From an archaeon (GTDB lineage: Archaea; Thermoproteota; Nitrososphaeria; Nitrososphaerales; CADDZS01), in the NCBI GenBank assembly GCA_021792315.1, contig JAJYUX010000058.1:2019-10385 (forward strand): DNA of 8,367 nt, given 5' to 3'. The notes under the pieces were generated by a model. It had not been told where the DNA came from. It did no database searches and saw only the letters and a list, made by a program, of their open reading frames with translations. This document shows positions 5,389 to 8,367 of the stretch, piece after piece. The first letter of the stretch is position 1, and each line of letters opens with the position of its first letter. The position numbers and the translations under genes are program-made.

Positions 5389-6093
5389 TTATCCGCAGAT
5401 TTGGAGCTTTGCAGCCAGCATGCTCTTCGAAAGTTCCTCGATTTTTCCCTTCCAATCCTTTGACAAGACAACTCCACTGGCTACGAGTATTCCTTCAGCG
5501 CCGAGCTCTATCGATCTTGAGGCGTCACTGCCAACTACTATTCCGGCACCACAAAGCAATCTCGTCTTCAATCTTTCACTAGAGAGACGATCAAGCGCTT
5601 TTCGCGATTCTGAGATGACCGATGGAGAAACAGAGGAAACCGCCCTGCCAGTGCCTATGAGTTCTGAAGGTTCGACCGCAACAAAATCTGGATTAAATGT
5701 TGCAAATCGCGAAACTTCTTCAGGGTCTCTTGCGCAGACAATCGAAAGCATTTTGAGCTCTCTCAATCTCCTAACAACTTTTTCAATAAGGTGTGGTTCA
5801 ATCCTTCGCTCACTATGGTTGATAATTGAGCCCGAGGCTCCAGAGATCTTGGCAATTTCTGGAACAAGAGCGCCCGTGGATGATCCTACAGTGGCAGCAT
5901 CCAAATGCTGAGTTAATAGAGCGATATGAGGATACTTTGCATGTAGATATCGCAAATCAAAGGATGGAACGGCGAGGAGAACTCTCAGCTTGGCTTTTTC
6001 TTGATGTCTCTTTTCTATGAAAGCGGCTACCGCATCTAGTTTTCTGCCTGAGATCTCGGCGTAGTTCTTTGTATTTATCACAAAAGTGTACAT
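5389..6093 (-). CDS. tpiA: Triosephosphate isomerase (archaeal type)
   Basis: TIM interconverts dihydroxyacetone phosphate and glyceraldehyde 3-phosphate in glycolysis and gluconeogenesis. The 234-aa length matches archaeal TIMs, which are shorter than bacterial ones. Active-site residues are in place: N7/K9 (INTKNY), catalytic His93 (NHSERR) and catalytic Glu141 (AVEPSELIGTG). Phosphate-binding loops are visible at GAGI (182-185) and GILVASG (201-207). ATG 6093 is preceded by GGAG at a 9-nt spacing. That SD is one arm of a perfect 8-bp hairpin, which suggests translational control. Upstream on the same strand is a 31-aa acidic ORF; downstream is the dehydrogenase. Confidence 0.96.
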   Translation of the reverse strand: MYTFVINTKNYAEISGRKLDAVAAFIEKRHQEKAKLRVLLAVPSFDLRYLHAKYPHIALLTQHLDAATVGSSTGALVPEIAKISGASGSIINHSERRIEPHLIEKVVRRLRELKMLSIVCARDPEEVSRFATFNPDFVAVEPSELIGTGRAVSSVSPSVISESRKALDRLSSERLKTRLLCGAGIVVGSDASRSIELGAEGILVASGVVLSKDWKGKIEELSKSMLAAKLQICG

Positions 6094-6100
6094 CTGTGAT

Positions 6101-6130
6101 ATCTCCTATCGGCAATGAAGACTAGGAGAT
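6101..6130 (-). promoter_or_regulatory. Hairpin sequestering the tpiA ribosome-binding site
   Basis: On the minus transcript AUCUCCUA (6130-6123) pairs perfectly with UAGGAGAU (6108-6101) across a 14-nt loop. The second arm contains the GGAG SD of tpiA, 9 nt before its ATG. Folding would hide the ribosome-binding site, as in translational attenuators or RNA thermometers. No ligand-binding domain is evident. Positions are read directly; regulation is inferred. Confidence 0.5.
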
Positions 6131-6164
6131 GTTGTCATTCTAGGTTAGCTCAGTTCTCAATGAA

Positions 6165-6260
6165 TCATTCGTCATCATCGAAGTCTTCTTCCCAACTTTC
6201 ATCAAGGTCATCGTCGTACTCATCTTCCAGCTCATCGTCTTCTTCGGACACGATCTTCAC
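6165..6260 (-). CDS. Extremely acidic mini-protein (31 aa)
   Basis: GTG 6260 has a full GGAGG SD at 6270-6274 with a 9-nt spacing, the same as other starts here. The product has 20 Asp/Glu in 31 residues. The only basic residue is K2. Hydrophobic residues occur at 11, 15, 19, 23 and 27 (L, Y, L, W, F), exactly every fourth position. Ending at 6165, it lies 71 nt upstream of tpiA and may be co-transcribed with it. The frame is open further upstream (including SDWNAIRRAR) but contains no ATG, GTG or TTG, so a longer form would need a non-standard start. It might act as a DNA mimic or as an acidic partner of a basic protein (inference). The family is not recognised. Confidence 0.55.
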   Translation of the reverse strand: MKIVSEEDDELEDEYDDDLDESWEEDFDDDE

Positions 6261-6328
6261 ACAACGCGCCCTCCGAATTGCATTCCAATCTGATAAACAT
6301 TTTCTTGTTGCAGTATAAGCTTGATACG

Positions 6329-6344
6329 CATATACGTGTATAAT
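6329..6344. promoter_or_regulatory. Promoter region of tsaC, possibly bidirectional
   Basis: CATATACGTGTATAAT contains two TATA-like elements in a nearly palindromic array (TATACGTGTATA). The CATATA part is centred about 30 nt before ATG 6362, consistent with a leaderless or very short leader. Read on minus, the same array, or TTATAC near 6316, could start the acidic ORF and tpiA transcript. Confidence 0.45.
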
Positions 6345-6361
6345 GAGAATCTCCGTTCCCC

Positions 6362-7024
6362 ATGGTTTCCACTGTCAGCTGCGAATCGGATTTTGCAGAG
6401 GTTGGGAGAGCTGTAATGAATGGAGATATTGTAGTCTTCCCAACTGATACAATCTACGGGGTAGGAACCAGTCCCATGTCTCGGACAGGTATTCAAAAGT
6501 GCTTCAACATCAAAGAAAGACAGATGGAGAAGAAACTGCCAGTTCTATTCTCTGGCATGACTGAAGCAGCAAAAATTGTCCAGTTCGATAAGAGAGCAGT
6601 GTTGATTGCAGAAAGATTTTGGCCCGGTCAGGTCACTTTGGTTCTGCCTATCGGTGACGCATCACTCCCCGAAGAGTTGATAGGAGAAGACCGCACCCTG
6701 GCAGTTCGCGTTCCGAATCACAATTGTTGTCTGCGGCTCGTTACTGCGTGTGGACATAGTTTGATTGGCACTAGCGCGAACATTTCTGGAAAACCTACGT
6801 TTGTGGATCCGGATGATCATGCTCTGAACGAGTTCGCGAAACGAGCTGATTATTTTGTCAAGGGAGGATGTGGCACCAGCTTACTCCCTTCAACAATACT
6901 TGATATCACAAACAATGATCATATAGCAGTATTGAGAGAAGGAGCCGTGCCAGTTCACGAAATCTCTGCTCAGTTGTCGAAGATCAGCAATACGGATTTT
7001 TCCTTCAAAGCTACAAAGACTTGA
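6362..7024 (+). CDS. tsaC: L-threonylcarbamoyladenylate synthase (YrdC/Sua5 family)
   Basis: This enzyme makes threonylcarbamoyl-AMP from threonine, bicarbonate and ATP, the first step of t6A37 formation in ANN-decoding tRNAs. The 220-aa protein is a single YrdC domain without the C-terminal Sua5 extension. Motifs are FPTDTIYGVG (26-35), K51/R53 with KKLPVLF (57-63), WPGQVTLVL (87-95), RVP (116-118), GTSANISGKP (136-145) and PSTILDI (176-182). The residues KERQMEKKLP differ slightly from the common KxRPxxKPL. No SD precedes ATG 6362; a TATA array at about -30 suggests leaderless mRNA. Its last 55 bases overlap the end of cgi121 on the opposite strand, a later-acting component of the same pathway. 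Confidence 0.95.
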   Translation: MVSTVSCESDFAEVGRAVMNGDIVVFPTDTIYGVGTSPMSRTGIQKCFNIKERQMEKKLPVLFSGMTEAAKIVQFDKRAVLIAERFWPGQVTLVLPIGDASLPEELIGEDRTLAVRVPNHNCCLRLVTACGHSLIGTSANISGKPTFVDPDDHALNEFAKRADYFVKGGCGTSLLPSTILDITNNDHIAVLREGAVPVHEISAQLSKISNTDFSFKATKT

Positions 7025-7527
7025 TCCACGTTCAGCCATTTCGGAAGCGCATGAAATTTCTTCAAGAAAAGAAACTTCTGTCGATTCATTTCAAGCAACC
7101 CATCGTCCCTCTCAGCATTTACAGCAGCCTCTAGAATAAGATCCACAGCCCTCTGAATTTCACTTTCATCTTTTGTAACTCCAAAGAGGACAATGGAATC
7201 TGCACTTGTTATTCCTGAAGAAGCGACAGCTTGAGAGATCTGTTCTTTGCATGTGATGCGCATTAGCAGATCCATCGACCTGCTTCTGGCAAGCTCCTCG
7301 TTTCTGACCCAGTATTCATTAGCTTGCATCAAAGTCTCTTTAATGTGATCAGCTCCAGCGACAAGTATCGGCCTGCAAATCACCATTCCGTCCGAGAATT
7401 TCTTAGCTGTTGATTGAAGATCCAAGAATTCATTTAATCGAAAGGCCATCCGAAAACCAATTGTTCTTTGCCTTTCATCTAAAACAAGGCAGGAGGACCC
7501 CGCAGCTTTTTCCTTTGTAAAGGCCAC
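6970..7527 (-). CDS. cgi121: KEOPS complex subunit Cgi121
   Basis: Cgi121 is the KEOPS subunit that binds Bud32 and the tRNA 3' CCA end, supporting t6A37 transfer by Kae1. The 185-aa protein shows the family core. VAGADHIKETLMQA (56-69) matches the region for docking in-coming tRNA. NEELARSRSMDLLMRIT (76-92) and QISQAVASSGI (96-106) give the typical N..LA.S...E.L.R....QI..A....G pattern, with FGVTKD (115-120) after it. The GTG start at 7527 lies 6 nt after the phosphoribosyltransferase stop, with AGGATC as a weak SD at 9 nt. ATG 7449 is an alternative start that trims a 26-residue extension. The gene is last in a minus operon and overlaps tsaC tail to tail. Confidence 0.92.
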   Translation of the reverse strand: MAFTKEKAAGSSCLVLDERQRTIGFRMAFRLNEFLDLQSTAKKFSDGMVICRPILVAGADHIKETLMQANEYWVRNEELARSRSMDLLMRITCKEQISQAVASSGITSADSIVLFGVTKDESEIQRAVDLILEAAVNAERDDGLLEMNRQKFLFLKKFHALPKWLNVDQVFVALKEKSVLLIFDN

Positions 7528-7533
7528 TATCGC

Positions 7534-8097
7534 TCAGATCCTACTTAATTTCCCGTCCATCTTGTAAATCATTTTTGCGAACTTCGCGGGAATGTGTGCT
7601 TTTGCTAGATCGACATTGAGTTTCTTTGAAGACAACAGCTTAATGGTTTCGTGCAGTTCCCAAGGAAAGACAATCCACGAACTTGTTCTGCCCACATTGA
7701 AATCTGGTAGAATCTTGCTCCATGGTTTGATGTACAATGTAGCAACTTTCAACGATTTCGGTTTCTTGGATGACAAATACTTCTTTATCTCAATGAGACT
7801 TTCTCCAGTGTCAGCAACATCATCTACAATCAGAATGCGTTTTCTCTCTATATCACCGGGGATTCCCTGAGTTATTCTCGGCTTTCTGTTTGTCTTGCCT
7901 ACGTCTGAGTAGTATTCACATTTCACAATATACACCGTCTGTATATCTAGCAAATCCGACATTATCCTAGCAAGGACTAGTCCACCCCGAGAGATTCCAA
8001 TGATGCAATCTGGAGTCTCCGTGTTATCCCTGATTTTCCCCGCCAAGAGGATTGATTGGGTGTAGATTTCTTCCCACGTTGGTGCGATGAACCGCAT
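7534..8097 (-). CDS. Purine-type phosphoribosyltransferase
   Basis: Type I PRTase, probably transferring phosphoribose from PRPP to a purine base (xanthine/guanine/hypoxanthine salvage). The PRPP-binding motif is ILIVDDVADTGES (94-106 when counted from ATG 8112), with the two Asp of DDVADTGES conserved. GISRGGLVLARI (39-50) is the PPi-binding loop, and WIVFPWE (146-152) is the C-terminal base-side segment seen in archaeal members. Base preference cannot be read. I chose ATG 8097, giving MRFIAPTWEEI, because a degenerate SD (GGTGG) lies 8 nt upstream. ATG 8112 would add five residues and overlap the upstream gene by 11 nt. It lies between the ubiquitin-like ORF and cgi121 with nearly no spacing, a clear operon. 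Confidence 0.92.
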   Translation of the reverse strand: MRFIAPTWEEIYTQSILLAGKIRDNTETPDCIIGISRGGLVLARIMSDLLDIQTVYIVKCEYYSDVGKTNRKPRITQGIPGDIERKRILIVDDVADTGESLIEIKKYLSSKKPKSLKVATLYIKPWSKILPDFNVGRTSSWIVFPWELHETIKLLSSKKLNVDLAKAHIPAKFAKMIYKMDGKLSRI

Positions 8098-8101
8098 CTT
8101 T

Positions 8102-8230
8102 CTAGCCACCATGAAACATTGGCAGTAAGACTATTTCATCTCCCGAGACTATTTCTGTTTCCAAGTCTTCAAGTGCTCGAGCTTCAACTCCGTTGACGAT
8201 GATCAGCGTGCTATCCCTGCGCAAATCCAG
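8102..8230 (-). CDS. Urm1/MoaD/SAMP-like ubiquitin-fold protein, N-terminally short, probable CTG start
   Basis: The C-terminal half of a beta-grasp ubiquitin-like protein is clear: a strand (STLIIVNGVEARAL), LETEIVSGDEIVLL and the diglycine tail PMFHGG, close to the HGG ending of Urm1. Such proteins are adenylated by E1/MoeB-like enzymes and then carry sulfur for tRNA thiolation or molybdopterin, or are conjugated to proteins. The frame stays homologous-looking upstream (LRFLQEKYKLDLRR, like helix 1) to an in-frame TAG at 8258-8260, with no ATG or GTG. CTG 8230 lies 9 nt after AGGAG; TTG 8224 is the alternative at 15 nt. Either start gives 40-42 aa, lacking the first beta hairpin. This could be a minimal form or a decayed gene. 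It overlaps or abuts the PRTase start. Confidence 0.6.
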   Translation of the reverse strand: MDLRRDSTLIIVNGVEARALEDLETEIVSGDEIVLLPMFHGG

Positions 8231-8239
8231 TTTATATTT

Positions 8240-8244
8240 CTCCT
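8240..8244 (-). promoter_or_regulatory. SD site (AGGAG) pointing to a CTG start
   Basis: AGGAG on minus ends 9 nt before CTG 8230. Other SD-led starts in the window sit 8-9 nt after the same element, so this site favours CTG over the TTG at 15 nt. Confidence 0.5.
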
Positions 8245-8276
8245 GCAGAAAACGCAGCTATTCGTTTAATTTATTT

Positions 8277-8286
8277 CTATAATAAA
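8277..8286 (-). promoter_or_regulatory. TATA-like box for the ubiquitin-like/PRTase/cgi121 operon
   Basis: TTTATTATAG on minus predicts transcription start near 8255, about 25 nt before CTG 8230 and upstream of the AGGAG. This places the in-frame TAG at 8258-8260 at or before the 5' end of the mRNA. The region is AT-rich, so other placements are possible. Confidence 0.4.
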
Positions 8287-8290
8287 AAAA
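8284..8290 (-). terminator. T-run, possible transcription terminator
   Basis: Seven consecutive T residues on minus follow a short palindromic GC element (AGCGCAGCGCT) and lie about 10 nt after the stop at 8299-8301. Archaeal terminators are often plain T-runs. It overlaps the next promoter, as expected between tightly packed genes. Confidence 0.4.
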
Positions 8291-8298
8291 GCGCTGCG

Positions 8299-8367
8299 CT
8301 ATTTTAAGTGAATAAGAACATATTCTTGCGTCGCACTTGTCTGAAAAGAACGCTGTGAAAGTTCCTC
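8299..8367 (-). CDS. Possible C-terminal end of a gene entering from the right
   Basis: One minus frame is open from the window edge for 22 codons, ending in SATQEYVLIHLK and a TAG at 8299-8301, followed by a T-run. The residues look protein-like, but 22 open codons can occur by chance, and another frame is also open here. No family can be assigned. Confidence 0.3.
   Translation of the reverse strand, partial: EELSQRSFQTSATQEYVLIHLK

Noticed and set aside
5420..5911. Plus-strand ORF of 163 codons
   Set aside because: It is antisense to tpiA, whose catalytic Lys, His and Glu and phosphate loops are all in place; the ORF is Ser-rich and shows no motif.
6115..6318. Plus-strand Ser-rich ORF of 67 codons
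   Set aside because: The Ser run is the reverse complement of the GAN repeats (Asp/Glu codons) of the acidic ORF, which has a proper SD. Nothing supports the plus frame except an ATG.
8258..8260. TAG read as pyrrolysine in the ubiquitin-like gene
   Set aside because: No Pyl machinery is visible, no start codon precedes it in a protein-like frame, and a truncated or CTG-started gene explains the data more simply.
1..8367. Transposons, CRISPR array, tRNA genes, prophage or toxin-antitoxin modules
   Set aside because: No transposase, regularly spaced repeats, cloverleaf or recognisable module was seen; most genes are housekeeping or small conserved-looking proteins.

Overview
The window is archaeal. 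It encodes aIF1/SUI1, the KEOPS subunit Cgi121 and an archaeal-type triosephosphate isomerase. Several genes have a TATA-like box about 25-30 nt before the start, as expected for leaderless or short-leader archaeal transcripts. Others use Shine-Dalgarno (SD) sites with a constant 8-9 nt spacing. The flavin-dependent thymidylate synthase, the tiny zinc-ribbon proteins and a moderate G+C content suggest a Nitrososphaeria (Thaumarchaeota)-like or related mesophilic lineage, but this is a guess. I see no insertion sequence, tRNA, rRNA or CRISPR array. No stretch over 300 bases lacks a gene.

Layout. Positions 1-371 hold the end of a leucine-rich-repeat protein, which collides tail to tail with a CPBP-type intramembrane protease (98-1546, minus). 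thyX (1672-2286, plus) is followed by a tiny basic ORF. A nest of small four-cysteine proteins then runs to 3843: a zinc ribbon (minus), aIF1 (minus) with a possible leaderless leader peptide, a 42-aa zinc ribbon (plus), a 98-aa FCS-like finger (minus) and a 58-aa zinc ribbon (minus). After these come an unrecognised 80-aa protein, a zinc-dependent medium-chain dehydrogenase and tpiA, all on minus. tpiA is preceded by a hairpin that pairs its SD, and before that by a 31-aa extremely acidic ORF.

The right third carries tRNA-modification genes. A YrdC/TsaC-type protein (plus) overlaps the 3' end of Cgi121 (minus), and both belong to t6A37 biosynthesis. Cgi121 is the last gene of a minus-strand operon: Urm1/MoaD-like ubiquitin-fold fragment ending in Gly-Gly, then a purine-type phosphoribosyltransferase, then Cgi121. 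Urm1-type proteins serve in tRNA thiolation or protein conjugation, so the cluster may centre on anticodon-loop modification (inference).

The best candidates for new biology are the aIF1 leader arrangement (non-AUG start, overlapping leader ORF), the SD-sequestering hairpin at tpiA, the 31-aa acidic protein with a hydrophobic residue at every fourth position, and the mini ubiquitin-like gene that has no canonical start in its conserved part.
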